NCBI GenBank assembly: GCA_934133165.1
Contig: CAKPAW010000001.1
Span: 62,001 to 126,000 of the forward strand
DNA from: an uncultured Clostridia bacterium
GTDB lineage: Bacteria; Bacillota; Clostridia; TANB77; CAG-508
DNA: 64,000 bases
Direction: 5' to 3'
Part shown: piece after piece, positions 9,112 to 17,428 of the stretch
Layout of the letters: each line of letters begins with the position of its first letter
How positions within the stretch are numbered: position 1 is the stretch's first letter
Notes under the pieces: model-generated
Database searches by the model: none
What the model saw: the letters and a program-made list of their open reading frames with translations, nothing else
What the model was told of the DNA's origin: nothing
Made by a program: the position numbers and the translations under genes

Positions 9112-9387
9112 TTATTTTTTAGTTGTTTTTTCTCCTGCATGACCTTTAAAAGTTCTTGTTGGAGCAAATTCTCCTAATTTATGACCTATCATTTCTTCTG
9201 TTATATAAACAGGTACGTGTTTTCTACCATCATGAACAGCTATTGTGTGTCCTACCATTTGAGGGTATATAGTAGAAGCTCTTGACCATGTTTTTAATAC
9301 TTCTTTTGCTCCTGATTCATTCATTGCTTCAACTCTTTTTAATAATTCTGGAGCAATGTATGGAGTCTTTTTACTTGATCTTGACAT
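9112..9387 (-). CDS. rpsS: Ribosomal protein S19 (uS19)
   Basis: This small-subunit head protein pairs with S13. The 91 residues begin [20 protein letters not shown] and contain [43 protein letters not shown] (two adjoining family blocks) and [17 protein letters not shown]. It lies between rplB and rplV. Confidence 0.97.
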   Translation of the reverse strand: MSRSSKKTPYIAPELLKRVEAMNESGAKEVLKTWSRASTIYPQMVGHTIAVHDGRKHVPVYITEEMIGHKLGEFAPTRTFKGHAGEKTTKK

Positions 9388-9403
9388 ATTCTTTATTCCC
9401 TCC

Positions 9404-10231
9404 TTACTTTCTTCTCTTTACGATAAATTTATTTGATTTTTTGTTTTTCTTTCTAGTCTTGTATCCTAGAGCTGGTTTACCCCAAGGTGTCATTGGTCCT
9501 GCGTGACCTACTGGAGCTCTACCTTCACCACCACCATGAGGGTGATCGCATGGGTTCATTACAGAACCTCTAACTGTTGGTCTAATACCCATATGTCTTG
9601 TTCTTCCGGCTTTACCGATTTTAACATTTTCATGATCTGTATTTCCAACTGTTCCGATAGTTGCTCTACATCTTGTCATAACTAATCTCATTTCTCCTGA
9701 TGGAAGTCTTACGTGAGCATATTTTCCTTCTTTAGCCATTAATTGTGCTTCTTGACCTGCTGCTCTAACCATTTTTCCACCTTGACCTGGATTTAATTCG
9801 ATATTATGAATCATTGTACCTACTGGTATAGATTCGATTGGCATACAGTTACCTGGTTTAATATCAACTTTTTGTCCAGATACTACTTTGTCACCATCTG
9901 TTAATCCTACTGGTGCTAGAATATAAGATCTTGTTCCATCTTCATATTCGATTAATGCGATATTTGCACTTCTGTTTGGATCATATTCGATACCAATTAC
10001 AGTAGCTGTCATATCATCTTTATTTCTTTTAAAATCAATTATTCTATATTTTTGTCTATTTCCTCCACCTTGATGACGAACTGTAATTCTACCATATGAG
10101 TTTCTTCCTGCTTTTTCTTTCTTTACTGTTAATAAAGATTTTTCAGGAGTTTTCTTTGTAATTTCATCAAATGTAGAAACTGTCATATTTCTTAGTGATG
10201 GAGTTGTTGGTCTGAAATGTTTCATTCCCAT
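9404..10231 (-). CDS. rplB: Ribosomal protein L2 (uL2)
   Basis: This protein is needed for subunit joining and lies near the peptidyl-transferase centre. I place the start at the ATG at 10231 (275 residues, [20 protein letters not shown]), with GAAGGAG eight bases upstream. The longer frame to 10309 adds 26 residues that come from repeat DNA. The C-terminal signature [19 protein letters not shown], with its conserved His, is present. Confidence 0.97.
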   Translation of the reverse strand: MGMKHFRPTTPSLRNMTVSTFDEITKKTPEKSLLTVKKEKAGRNSYGRITVRHQGGGNRQKYRIIDFKRNKDDMTATVIGIEYDPNRSANIALIEYEDGTRSYILAPVGLTDGDKVVSGQKVDIKPGNCMPIESIPVGTMIHNIELNPGQGGKMVRAAGQEAQLMAKEGKYAHVRLPSGEMRLVMTRCRATIGTVGNTDHENVKIGKAGRTRHMGIRPTVRGSVMNPCDHPHGGGEGRAPVGHAGPMTPWGKPALGYKTRKKNKKSNKFIVKRRK

Positions 10232-10248
10232 TTTTCTCTCTCCTTCTC

Positions 10249-10368
10249 GAAACAATGAAAATCTTCGTCTTGCGTTGTCAGATTTCGCAAATATTTTTTC
10301 GACATACATATGTATAGTCTTAAAAATATTTTCTCATCTTCCTAGCAATACTTGCTTTTGATTGTTTC
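10249..10368. repeat. About 120-bp imperfect palindromic element, copy 2
   Basis: This homologue of the element at 5197-5310 lies between rplW and rplB. Its ends are the perfect inverted pair GAAACAAT and ATTGTTTC. The interior has ACATACATATGTAT as a central palindrome flanked by AAATATTTTTT and its complement. Confidence 0.7.
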
Positions 10369-10489
10369 TCTACTTTCTATTTTTTATTTACGGCTTTCTT
10401 TTCCTGCCCCGCATTAGCAGATATTCTTTTTTATCCGAGTTATTTCTCGATACTTTTAACTTGTTATTGTAACTTCCTGTTTGGAAAAG

Positions 10490-10591
10490 AATTGTTATTT
10501 GGCTAGGCGTTCAAAAAAGAAACACCGCAGGCGTGCTTATTGCACGTTGAGGATTTTCTTTTGAAGAACAACGACGCCAAATGGCAATTAT
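10490..10591. repeat. About 102-bp fold-back element
   Basis: The arms AATTGTTATTTGGC and GCCAAATGGCAATT are imperfect inverted repeats. The interior holds a smaller hairpin (CGTGCTTATTGCACG) and is clearly richer in G+C than the surroundings. It sits just downstream of rplW in the rplW-rplB spacer and looks like a miniature inverted-repeat element. I see no second copy in the window. Confidence 0.6.
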
Positions 10592-10602
10592 TTTTCAAAT
10601 TT

Positions 10603-10950
10603 CTAAGCTCCCATAAATTCATCAATAGAATCTTTATATTTCTTAGACATTTTTGTAGCTTTTCCGCCTTTTGCAAGATATGTTTTATCTTCTGGATTTG
10701 TATCGATTGTTACGATAGCTTTTTTCCAATCTGAAGTTTTTCCTTCATATCTTCCTACTCTTTTTGTTTTACCTTTTACAGTAACTGTATTTACATTTAA
10801 TACTTTAACTTCAAATAGTTTTTCTACTGCGTTTGCAATATCAACTTTTGTTGATTTTTTGTTTACTTTGAAAGTATATTTACCTTCTGCTATTGCCTCA
10901 TTACTTTTTTCTGTTATAACAGGTGCAATAATAATATCTTCTGGTCTCAT
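10603..10950 (-). CDS. rplW: Ribosomal protein L23 (uL23)
   Basis: This protein forms the docking site for trigger factor and SRP at the exit tunnel. The 115 residues begin [20 protein letters not shown] and include [20 protein letters not shown], then [18 protein letters not shown]. The C-terminus is about 15 residues longer than usual. Its ATG shares one base with the rplD stop, so the two are translationally coupled. Confidence 0.95.
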   Translation of the reverse strand: MRPEDIIIAPVITEKSNEAIAEGKYTFKVNKKSTKVDIANAVEKLFEVKVLNVNTVTVKGKTKRVGRYEGKTSDWKKAIVTIDTNPEDKTYLAKGGKATKMSKKYKDSIDEFMGA

Positions 10951-11573
10951 TATGCATACACCTCCTCTAATTTTTTAACAGTGTCTAGAGTTACAACTAA
11001 ATTTTTGTATTTTAATAAATCATATACGTTTATTGTATTTACTAATGTAGTTTTAACTCCTTCAATGTTTCTTGCAGATTTTTGAATGTTTTCGTTTTTG
11101 TCTGCTAATAACATTAATGTTTTTCCTTCTACTTTTAAGTTATTTAAAACTTTTACCATTTCTTTAGTTTTAATTTCTTTCATATCTAATGAATCTACAA
11201 CTACTAATGTATTTTCTAGTACTTTTGAACTTAAAACTGATTTAACAGCTAATTGTCTTTCTTTTTTATTAACTGTGTAATAGTATGAACGTGGTTTTGG
11301 TCCTAAAGCTATACCACCTTTAATCCATTGTGGAGCTCTTATAGAACCTTGTCTTGCTCTACCTGTTCCTTTTTGTCTCCATGGCTTTCTTCCACCACCA
11401 CGAACTTCTGATCTTGTTTTTGTATTTTGTGTACCTTGTCTTTGATTTGCTAAGAAGTTTACAAGTACGCTATGTACTACTGCTTCATTTGGTACTATTC
11501 CAAAGATTTCATCTTTTAATTCAATTTCTTGAACTTTCTTTCCTTCTATACTATATACGTCTATTTTAGGCAT
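10950..11573 (-). CDS. rplD: Ribosomal protein L4 (uL4)
   Basis: This protein has a loop lining the exit tunnel. In other bacteria it also autoregulates the S10 operon. The 207-residue product contains the loop [20 protein letters not shown] and [20 protein letters not shown], diagnostic of L4. It lies between rplC and rplW. Confidence 0.97.
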   Translation of the reverse strand: MPKIDVYSIEGKKVQEIELKDEIFGIVPNEAVVHSVLVNFLANQRQGTQNTKTRSEVRGGGRKPWRQKGTGRARQGSIRAPQWIKGGIALGPKPRSYYYTVNKKERQLAVKSVLSSKVLENTLVVVDSLDMKEIKTKEMVKVLNNLKVEGKTLMLLADKNENIQKSARNIEGVKTTLVNTINVYDLLKYKNLVVTLDTVKKLEEVYA

Positions 11574-11592
11574 TATTTATTCTCCTCCTTCC

Positions 11593-12222
11593 TTATGCTT
11601 TTACACTTGTTTTTATTTTTAAGATAGCACCTTTAACTCCTGGAACACTACCTTTTACTAAAATTACGTTTTTGTCCATATCAACTGCTACAACATCTAA
11701 GTTTTGAATTGTAATAGTTTGAACTCCCATATGTCCTGGTAATTTTTTACCTTTAAATACTCTACCTGGAGTTGATGTTGGTCCCATTGAACCTGGTCTT
11801 CTATGATACATAGAACCATGTCCCATTGGTCCACGACTTTGTCCATGACGTTTGATAACACCTTGGAAACCTTTTCCTTTAGATGTACCTTGAACATCAA
11901 TTTTGTCTCCTTTTACGAAAGTATCAGCTTTTATTTCGTCTCCTACTTTGTAGCTTTCTACTTCGTCTACTCTAAATTCTCTTAAATGTTTTTTAGCTGT
12001 TATGCTAGCTTTTGCAAAGTGTCCTTTTTCTGGTTTATTTACTTTGCTTTCTTTTACATCTCCAAAACCTAATTGGATAGCATTGTAACCATCAGTTTCA
12101 ACTGATTTTACTTGTGCTATTACACAAGGTCCTGCTTCAATAACTGTAACTGGAATAACTTTTCCTTCTTCATCAAATATTTGTGTCATTCCAATTTTCT
12201 TTCCTATAATTGTTTTTTTCAT
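11593..12222 (-). CDS. rplC: Ribosomal protein L3 (uL3)
   Basis: This early-assembly protein reaches the peptidyl-transferase centre. The 209 residues begin [20 protein letters not shown] and contain the family block [20 protein letters not shown], followed by [12 protein letters not shown]. It is the second gene of the operon, between rpsJ and rplD. Confidence 0.97.
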   Translation of the reverse strand: MKKTIIGKKIGMTQIFDEEGKVIPVTVIEAGPCVIAQVKSVETDGYNAIQLGFGDVKESKVNKPEKGHFAKASITAKKHLREFRVDEVESYKVGDEIKADTFVKGDKIDVQGTSKGKGFQGVIKRHGQSRGPMGHGSMYHRRPGSMGPTSTPGRVFKGKKLPGHMGVQTITIQNLDVVAVDMDKNVILVKGSVPGVKGAILKIKTSVKA

Positions 12223-12253
12223 TTATTTCTTTCCTCCTATACGTTTCACCGCA

Positions 12254-12295
12254 TAAGTTATCTCTAATTCGCTGTGCTCATAAGAGCTAACTTAA
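12254..12295. repeat. 42-bp AAGTTATCTC palindromic repeat, copy 1
   Basis: The ends TAAGTTATCTCTA and GAGCTAACTTAA pair. The same 42-bp layout recurs at 22477-22518 inside the pilus locus with only the loop changed. It lies in the rpsJ-rplC spacer. Confidence 0.7.
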
Positions 12296-12352
12296 CTATT
12301 GGCTGATAAATATCAGCTTGGTTTTGTTGTTTACTTTAATAAAGTAATAAAA

Positions 12353-12679
12353 TTATAATTTGATTTCGATATCAACACCAGCTGGTAAATCAATTTTCAT
12401 TAAACTATCAACTGTTTTTTGTGTTGGGTAAAGAATATCGATTACTCTTTTATGTGTTCTCATTTCAAATTGTTCTCTTGAATCTTTGTGTTTGTGTGGA
12501 GAACGTAAGATTGTAACGATTTCTTTTTGTGTTGGTAATGGAATAGGTCCTGAAACTTTTGCTCCTGTTCTTTTAGCAGTTTCTACTATTTGTTCAGCAG
12601 ACTTTTCTAATAGTACGTGATCATAAGCTTTTAGTCTTATTCTCATTTTCTCACTTCCTACTTTGTTTGATGTTGCCAT
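12353..12679 (-). CDS. rpsJ: Ribosomal protein S10 (uS10)
   Basis: This small-subunit head protein also acts in transcription antitermination with NusB. The chosen ATG at 12679 gives 108 residues ([20 protein letters not shown]), with AAGGAGG ten bases upstream. A frame from a TTG two codons earlier is less likely, and an internal Met at residue 12 would give the shorter classical form. [18 protein letters not shown] and [19 protein letters not shown] are diagnostic. First gene of the operon. Confidence 0.96.
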   Translation of the reverse strand: MATSNKVGSEKMRIRLKAYDHVLLEKSAEQIVETAKRTGAKVSGPIPLPTQKEIVTILRSPHKHKDSREQFEMRTHKRVIDILYPTQKTVDSLMKIDLPAGVDIEIKL

Positions 12680-12685
12680 TTTCAA

Positions 12686-12918
12686 TTTCCCTCCTTAAAA
12701 TTAAAATTGTTGGTCGGAAGTTTTAAACGCACCCTGGTGTTTCTTTTATTACCAATATAAAACCCAATGATTGCATGAAAAATCTTGGGATAAGTGCTTT
12801 TATTATTTTATAAAACTTACCGCCTGGTCTAAGCCATGACATACTCCATAGAAGTTCCCTCCATCCTACGCAACGTTAAGATGTAGCCACATTCTACTTC
12901 ATCGCTTTTATTACATGC
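12686..12918 (-). promoter_or_regulatory. Long structured leader upstream of rpsJ
   Basis: Between the promoter and the rpsJ ribosome site lie about 230 transcribed bases without a convincing ORF. They contain several possible hairpins: ATGTGGCTACAT, CCCAAGA...TTGGG, and CACCAGGGTG followed by a segment rich in pairing partners. In other bacteria S10 leaders bind L4, so an autoregulatory leader is plausible. I could not match it to a named RNA family. Confidence 0.5.
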
Positions 12919-12924
12919 CTATTT

Positions 12925-12953
12925 AGTATACAATGAATTCTCATAAAAGTCAA
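12925..12953 (-). promoter_or_regulatory. S10 operon promoter
   Basis: TTGACT (12948-12953) and TATACT (12925-12930) are exactly 17 bases apart on the minus strand, close to the sigma-A consensus. It points at the rpsJ leader and is the only strong promoter I found for the whole ribosomal cluster down to secY. Confidence 0.85.
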
Positions 12954-12981
12954 GGCATTTCTTTACTATTTTTCATAAAAT

Positions 12982-13010
12982 TTGCAATTTATTTTATATT
13001 GTAGTATAAT
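12982..13010 (+). promoter_or_regulatory. Promoter of the 73-residue orphan gene
   Basis: TTGCAA (12982-12987) and TATAAT (13005-13010) are 17 bases apart on the plus strand. The promoter diverges from the S10 promoter, with only 28 bases between the two. Confidence 0.75.
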
Positions 13011-13058
13011 AAATATATTCAAGTTAATTCTTATCATTATAATAAAAGGAGACTACAT

Positions 13059-13280
13059 ATGAAACATGACTTAGTAAATTTTGAAACAGCAGTAGCAAAA
13101 GAAAAGGATTCGGATTTTTTGAAATTTCTTAAAGAACTTAATATTAATGACTCGAAAATAACACTTAAGGATTCATGTGGTTCCTATAAAATCTATGTTA
13201 TTGATTTAAGTAATTTAAATAAAGAAAATTTTAAAACATTGAGAAAAGCATTAGTTGATAATCAACCTTCTTTTCTTTAA
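13059..13280 (+). CDS. Small orphan protein of unknown function
   Basis: The product has 73 residues, begins MKHDLVNFETAVAKEKDSDF and is charged and soluble, with no membrane segment or signal. The middle (KITLKDSCGSYKIYVIDLSN) looks like two beta strands, and the end is a helix-like LNKENFKTLRKALVD. I do not recognise a family. Its reality is supported by a consensus promoter, AAAGGAG seven bases before the ATG, and a perfect terminator directly after the stop. It is therefore a stand-alone transcription unit diverging from the S10 operon. Confidence 0.7.
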   Translation: MKHDLVNFETAVAKEKDSDFLKFLKELNINDSKITLKDSCGSYKIYVIDLSNLNKENFKTLRKALVDNQPSFL

Positions 13281-13287
13281 CTTTTAG

Positions 13288-13318
13288 CACTCATCTAAAT
13301 TTTAGATGAGTGTTTTTC
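13288..13318 (+). terminator. Terminator of the 73-residue gene
   Basis: A perfect 12-bp stem (CACTCATCTAAA / TTTAGATGAGTG) is followed directly by TTTTT. It begins eight bases after the stop codon. Confidence 0.9.
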
Positions 13319-13452
13319 TTTACATTTTCATTAATTTATCATAAAATTTATTCAATTTAATATAATTATTATAGAAAGCATTACTCTAAAAAAATTATAA
13401 ACTTTTTATGACTATGTAATACTTTTAATTTAACTTAGAAAGGATTTTTTAT

Positions 13453-14892
13453 ATGTTCAAAAAATACATTTTAGACAATAAAACAAATATTATAGGAAAT
13501 ATTTGTGATTTAATAACTTTCCCTAGTATTTCTATAGAAGAAATAGACTCCCCTTTTCCATTTGGAAAAGATTGTAGTGATTGTTTAAAACATTTCTTAC
13601 ATTTAGCAAATTCTTTGGGGTTTAGAACCAAAAACGTAGATGGTTATTGTGGATGGGCAGAGTTTGGAGAAGGTGAGGAATTAATAGGTATTGTTGGGCA
13701 TTTAGATGTCGTACCTGCTAAAAAAGAAGATTGGGAATATTCCCCTTTTGTTCCTACCCTCGCAAATAATCGAATATATGGTAGAGGTGCAATAGATGAC
13801 AAAGGTCCTGTAGTTTCAAGTCTTTATGCAATGAAAGCTGTTATGGATTACCTAAATGAAAATAATATTATATTAAATAAAAGAGTAAGATTAATTGTAG
13901 GTCTAAACGAAGAAAAAGACTGGAAATGTATAGAATATTATAAATCTCATGAAGAAATACCTTCTTTAGGTTTTAGCCCAGATGCAGATTTTCCTTGTAT
14001 TTATGCCGAAAAATCTGTTATATCTCTATTTTTATCTGAAGAACTTTCTGATATTACATATAATATGAAAAATAGAATGTATGTATCTACTACTCCTATT
14101 ACAATAGAAAATCTGGATTGTATGCAAAATGCAATTAATGTAGTTCCTAAGTTTTGCTCTGTAATTCTAAAAACCAAAAGCTCTCAGATAACATCAAATG
14201 TCATTAATGTATGTAAAAGTCTAATTAGTAAATATTCTTATGAAATAGATTTATATAAGATAGATGACTTGCATATAAAACTAAGTTCTTACGGAAAAGC
14301 TTCACATAGTGCTCACCTAGAACTTGGTAATAATGCTATTACTAAATTAATTATTATTTTAAATGATTTGTTTAAGAATTTTAATATGAGTTTTCCACTT
14401 TTTAAAAACTTTAGTGAATTAATTGGTGACGACTACACAGGTACAAATTTGAATTTAAATATTACTGATGAATCTGGAGCTCTTACTTTAAATACTTCTA
14501 GATTATATATTGAAGATAACAAAGTATATATAGGCATTAATTTAAGAGTACCTGTTTCTAAAACTCCAGATGAAATAGTTGAAGTTTTTGAAAAAAGCTT
14601 TCCAAATCAAGTTACTTTAGGACGTATTCAACCTTCCCTATTTATAGATAAAAAAAGTGAACTTGTACAAAAACTATGTAAAATATTTAATAAAGCTTGT
14701 GGGACTGATTTTGAACCTATAGCAATTGGTGGAGCTACTTATGCAAGAGCCTTTGATAATTTTGTTTGTTTTGGCATGAATTTTCCAGGTGATAAAGATA
14801 TGTGTCATCAAGCTGACGAGTTTATTGATATTGATAAGTTAATGTTAGCCACTAATATTTACGCAAATGCAATTTATGAATTAATGAAATAG
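13453..14892 (+). CDS. pepV: M20 family dipeptidase, PepV-like
   Basis: This is a cytosolic zinc metallopeptidase releasing amino acids from dipeptides. The 479-residue length fits PepV. Metal and catalytic residues are visible: GHLDVVP (His and Asp near residues 79-81), GRGAIDDKGP (Asp near 116), the general base in GLNEEKDW (near 153), PDADFP (near 177) and the late CHQADEF. The usual GTDEE is GLNEE here, keeping both acids. It stands alone on the plus strand between two terminators. A DapE-type substrate cannot be excluded. Confidence 0.85.
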   Translation: MFKKYILDNKTNIIGNICDLITFPSISIEEIDSPFPFGKDCSDCLKHFLHLANSLGFRTKNVDGYCGWAEFGEGEELIGIVGHLDVVPAKKEDWEYSPFVPTLANNRIYGRGAIDDKGPVVSSLYAMKAVMDYLNENNIILNKRVRLIVGLNEEKDWKCIEYYKSHEEIPSLGFSPDADFPCIYAEKSVISLFLSEELSDITYNMKNRMYVSTTPITIENLDCMQNAINVVPKFCSVILKTKSSQITSNVINVCKSLISKYSYEIDLYKIDDLHIKLSSYGKASHSAHLELGNNAITKLIIILNDLFKNFNMSFPLFKNFSELIGDDYTGTNLNLNITDESGALTLNTSRLYIEDNKVYIGINLRVPVSKTPDEIVEVFEKSFPNQVTLGRIQPSLFIDKKSELVQKLCKIFNKACGTDFEPIAIGGATYARAFDNFVCFGMNFPGDKDMCHQADEFIDIDKLMLATNIYANAIYELMK

Positions 14893-14901
14893 ATACAAAA
14901 T

Positions 14902-14933
14902 AAAAAAACTTCATTCTAGGAATGAAGTTTTTT
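14902..14933. terminator. Bidirectional terminator between pepV and spoVG
   Basis: The stem AACTTCATTC / GAATGAAGTT is flanked by seven A on one side and six or more T on the other. It can therefore end both pepV (plus) and spoVG (minus), whose stop codons face each other here. Confidence 0.9.
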
Positions 14934-14942
14934 ACTTTTATA

Positions 14943-15224
14943 TTATTCTGCTGATTCTGAAGTTTCTTCAGTTTCTGGAGCTTCATAAGCTTCTAATATA
15001 GCTTTTTGAATTTTCTCTCTTGTTTCAGCGTTGATTGGATGAGCTATATCCTTGAATTCTCCGTTTGGAGTTTTTCTGCTTGGCATAGCAATGAATAATC
15101 CATTTTGGCTTTCGATAACTTTAATGTCGTGTACTGCGAATTCATTATCGAATGTTACAGAAGCAACAGCTTTCATTCTGTTTTCTGAATTTACTTTTCT
15201 TAAACGTACATCTGTGATTTGCAT
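14943..15224 (-). CDS. spoVG: Regulatory protein SpoVG
   Basis: This small RNA/DNA-binding regulator is conserved in Firmicutes and needed for normal septation and spore cortex formation. I place the start at the ATG at 15224 (93 residues, [19 protein letters not shown]), with AGAGGTG upstream. A GTG three codons earlier overlaps that site. [19 protein letters not shown] and [20 protein letters not shown] are the family signatures. The gene is monocistronic. Confidence 0.95.
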   Translation of the reverse strand: MQITDVRLRKVNSENRMKAVASVTFDNEFAVHDIKVIESQNGLFIAMPSRKTPNGEFKDIAHPINAETREKIQKAILEAYEAPETEETSESAE

Positions 15225-15479
15225 ATTGAGCACCTCTTTCTACTGTTTTTATATTTGTACACTTTTCCTATGTACAATAGTATTATTCGTCAAAAAAATG
15301 TTTTTTCCTTCTCTTTTTTACAAATTTAAGAAAAAATATTTTTTATTTTATTAGTATTCTCACTTTTTATAAAAAAATACATAATATACATTAGAAGTTT
15401 TTCAAAATATATTGAAAAATACATAAAAAAATTATATAATTCAGTGAAACGAACAATATGATTAAAAGGAGTGCTTAAA
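15225..15479. promoter_or_regulatory. Divergent spacer spoVG / murC
   Basis: On the minus strand ATAGGAAAA (15262-15270) resembles the -35 box of sigma-H promoters, which drive spoVG in Bacillus, but a matching GAAT -10 is not clear. A TTGACG at 15288-15293 lacks a good -10. The murC side is very AT-rich. AAAAGGAG lies just before murC. Confidence 0.35.
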
Positions 15480-16859
15480 TTGGCAAATATAGAAGATTTA
15501 AGAAAATATAAACATATTTATATGATAGGTATCGGTGGCGTTAGTATGAGCGGTATTGCCGAAATTTTAAAACATTGGGGGTTTATAGTTACAGGTTCAG
15601 ATTGGGTTGAATCTGATACTACTAAAAAACTTAATTTAGATGGCATTCATGTTATTATAGGTCATGATGTTAATATGGTAGCAAAAGCAGATCTTGTTAT
15701 TTATACTGCTGCTATTAAGCCTGATGATGTAGAACTTGTAAGAGCTAAAGAACTTGGTATTCCAACAATGGAAAGAGCTGACTTTTTAGGTCTTATTACA
15801 AAAGCTTTTGACGATACAATTTGTATTTCAGGTACACATGGTAAAACTACTACTACTTCTATGGTCTCTATGTGTTTTATTGAAGCTGGTTTAGACCCTT
15901 CCATTCAAGTAGGTGCTACTTTAAAAGCAATTGATGGAAATTACAGAATTGGTAATAGTGAACACTTTATAATTGAAGCTTGTGAATATGTAGAAAGTTT
16001 TTTAAAATTCTACCCTAAAGCTGAAGTTATTTTGAATATAGATAATGATCACTTGGATTATTTTAAAAATATTGAAAATATAAATAAAGCATTTATCAAA
16101 TATGTACAATTATTACCAGATGATGGCTTATTAGTTGTTAATTTAGATAATGATTATTGCTCTAAATTGCATAATTACACAAATGCCAAAACTGTTTCTT
16201 ATGGTATTCAAAATGATAAGGCAAACTTTGTTGGTAGAAATATTACTTTTGATAGAAATGGCTTTCCTCGTTTTGATGTTTACCACAACAATTTCTTTTA
16301 TGGTTCTTTTGAACTTTCAGTTCCTGGATCTCATAATGTTTTAAATGCTTTAGCTTGTATTTCTTTATGTGATGCTTATGGAATTCCTAAACAAGATATA
16401 AAATCAGCATTAAAGAAATATACTGGTGCACATAGAAGATTTGAATTTGTTGGTAGTTTTGATGGAATTTCTATATATGATGATTATGGTCATCATCCAA
16501 CAGAAATTAAAGCTACTGCTCTTGCATTAAAGAAAAAAACTTATCATCATTCTTGGGTTGTTTTCCAACCTCATACATATAGTAGAACTAAAAACTTGTT
16601 AGAAGACTTTGCAGATAGCTTAACTTACTTTGATAATATTATTATAACTGATATATATGCCGCACGTGAAAGTAACACTTATGGCATTTCTTCTCAAGAT
16701 ATAGTAAATAAACTCAAAGAACTTGGTAGAAAAGCTATTTACATTTCAGATTTTAATGATATAGTTACTTATTTAAAAGAAAATACTCAAAAGGATGATA
16801 TTATATTAACTTTAGGCGCTGGTACAATTACTAATTTAGGTCCAATGCTTTTAAAATAA
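15480..16859 (+). CDS. murC: UDP-N-acetylmuramate--L-alanine ligase
   Basis: This enzyme adds the first amino acid of the peptidoglycan stem peptide in the cytoplasm. The 459-residue product has the N-terminal UDP-binding fold (HIYMIGIGGVSMSGIAEIL), the ATP-binding motif ISGTHGKTTTTSM near residue 120, NIDNDHLDYF in the central domain and YDDYGHHPTEI at the start of the C-terminal domain. I choose the TTG at 15480, eight bases after AAAAGGAG; a GTG at 15471 overlaps that site. It stands alone, followed by a terminator. Confidence 0.95.
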   Translation: MANIEDLRKYKHIYMIGIGGVSMSGIAEILKHWGFIVTGSDWVESDTTKKLNLDGIHVIIGHDVNMVAKADLVIYTAAIKPDDVELVRAKELGIPTMERADFLGLITKAFDDTICISGTHGKTTTTSMVSMCFIEAGLDPSIQVGATLKAIDGNYRIGNSEHFIIEACEYVESFLKFYPKAEVILNIDNDHLDYFKNIENINKAFIKYVQLLPDDGLLVVNLDNDYCSKLHNYTNAKTVSYGIQNDKANFVGRNITFDRNGFPRFDVYHNNFFYGSFELSVPGSHNVLNALACISLCDAYGIPKQDIKSALKKYTGAHRRFEFVGSFDGISIYDDYGHHPTEIKATALALKKKTYHHSWVVFQPHTYSRTKNLLEDFADSLTYFDNIIITDIYAARESNTYGISSQDIVNKLKELGRKAIYISDFNDIVTYLKENTQKDDIILTLGAGTITNLGPMLLK

Positions 16860-16963
16860 TTTTTAGTCTAAATAATAAATTAGAACTTTTTAATTGTTAT
16901 ATCCATATAATTTGAAACGTACTAAAAGTTATTAAATTTGACAAATAACGACAAATAATATCC

Positions 16964-16995
16964 AAAAGTAAAGGATTTAGCCTTTACTTTTTTTA
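16964..16995 (+). terminator. Terminator after murC
   Basis: The stem AAAGTAAAGG / CCTTTACTTT with a six-base loop is followed by a T run, about 105 bases past the murC stop. The right arm overlaps the -35 of the next promoter. Confidence 0.75.
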
Positions 16996-17012
16996 TGTAA
17001 TTATGTTATAAT
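16983..17012 (+). promoter_or_regulatory. Promoter of the 105-residue orphan gene
   Basis: TTTACT (16983-16988) and TATAAT (17007-17012) are 18 bases apart, about 40 bases before the ATG. Confidence 0.65.
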
Positions 17013-17053
17013 ATATATTGTGCAAAAAAATTTTTAACTTTAGGAGGTACAAA

Positions 17054-17371
17054 ATGGAAGCAGCAGTATCATTACAATCACTTAACATTTCCCCTGTAGG
17101 TCGGAGCATTGTAAATGCCTTTTCCTTTTTAGAAAAAGGAAAATATGCTTTTGCTCCAAGTAAAAAAAAGGATGGCCGAACTGACGTATTAATATTTGCC
17201 AAATCAGCTGGGACAAATTTTTACAGGTATTTTACTACTGTAAATTTTCCTTTTAGAGGAATTGAAAAATCCAACCTTATTCAGAAATACCCTGTTGAGC
17301 GCAATGCTTCTCCTGCAGGATCTGATTGTCAGGTATACGAGATGGATGCTTTACCTTTTGTGGTAGAATAA
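17054..17371 (+). CDS. Orphan protein of unknown function
   Basis: The 105-residue product begins MEAAVSLQSLNISPVGRSIV and ends in QVYEMDALPFVVE. No membrane segment, signal or recognised motif is visible. It carries a basic patch (KKKDGR) and many aromatic residues. AGGAGGT lies five bases before the chosen ATG; an upstream in-frame ATG at 17018 lacks a site and would place this one inside the gene. It has its own promoter and terminator. Codons such as CGG, CGA and GAG are commoner than in neighbours, so recent acquisition is possible. Confidence 0.65.
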   Translation: MEAAVSLQSLNISPVGRSIVNAFSFLEKGKYAFAPSKKKDGRTDVLIFAKSAGTNFYRYFTTVNFPFRGIEKSNLIQKYPVERNASPAGSDCQVYEMDALPFVVE

Positions 17372-17377
17372 CTCCTA

Positions 17378-17411
17378 AAATCCTTAAGTCTTAATTGGCT
17401 TAAGGATTTTT
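17378..17411. terminator. Terminator between the orphan gene and spoIVB
   Basis: The stem AAATCCTTAAG / CTTAAGGATTT is followed by TTTTC on the plus strand. It sits seven bases after the orphan stop and just before the convergent spoIVB end. Confidence 0.85.
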
Positions 17412-17428
17412 CTTATATGTTTTATTTT

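Noticed and set aside
15265..15293. Sigma-A promoter for spoVG using TTGACG
   Set aside because: The hexamer 17 bases downstream is TAGGAA, not a -10; a sigma-H site is only slightly better.
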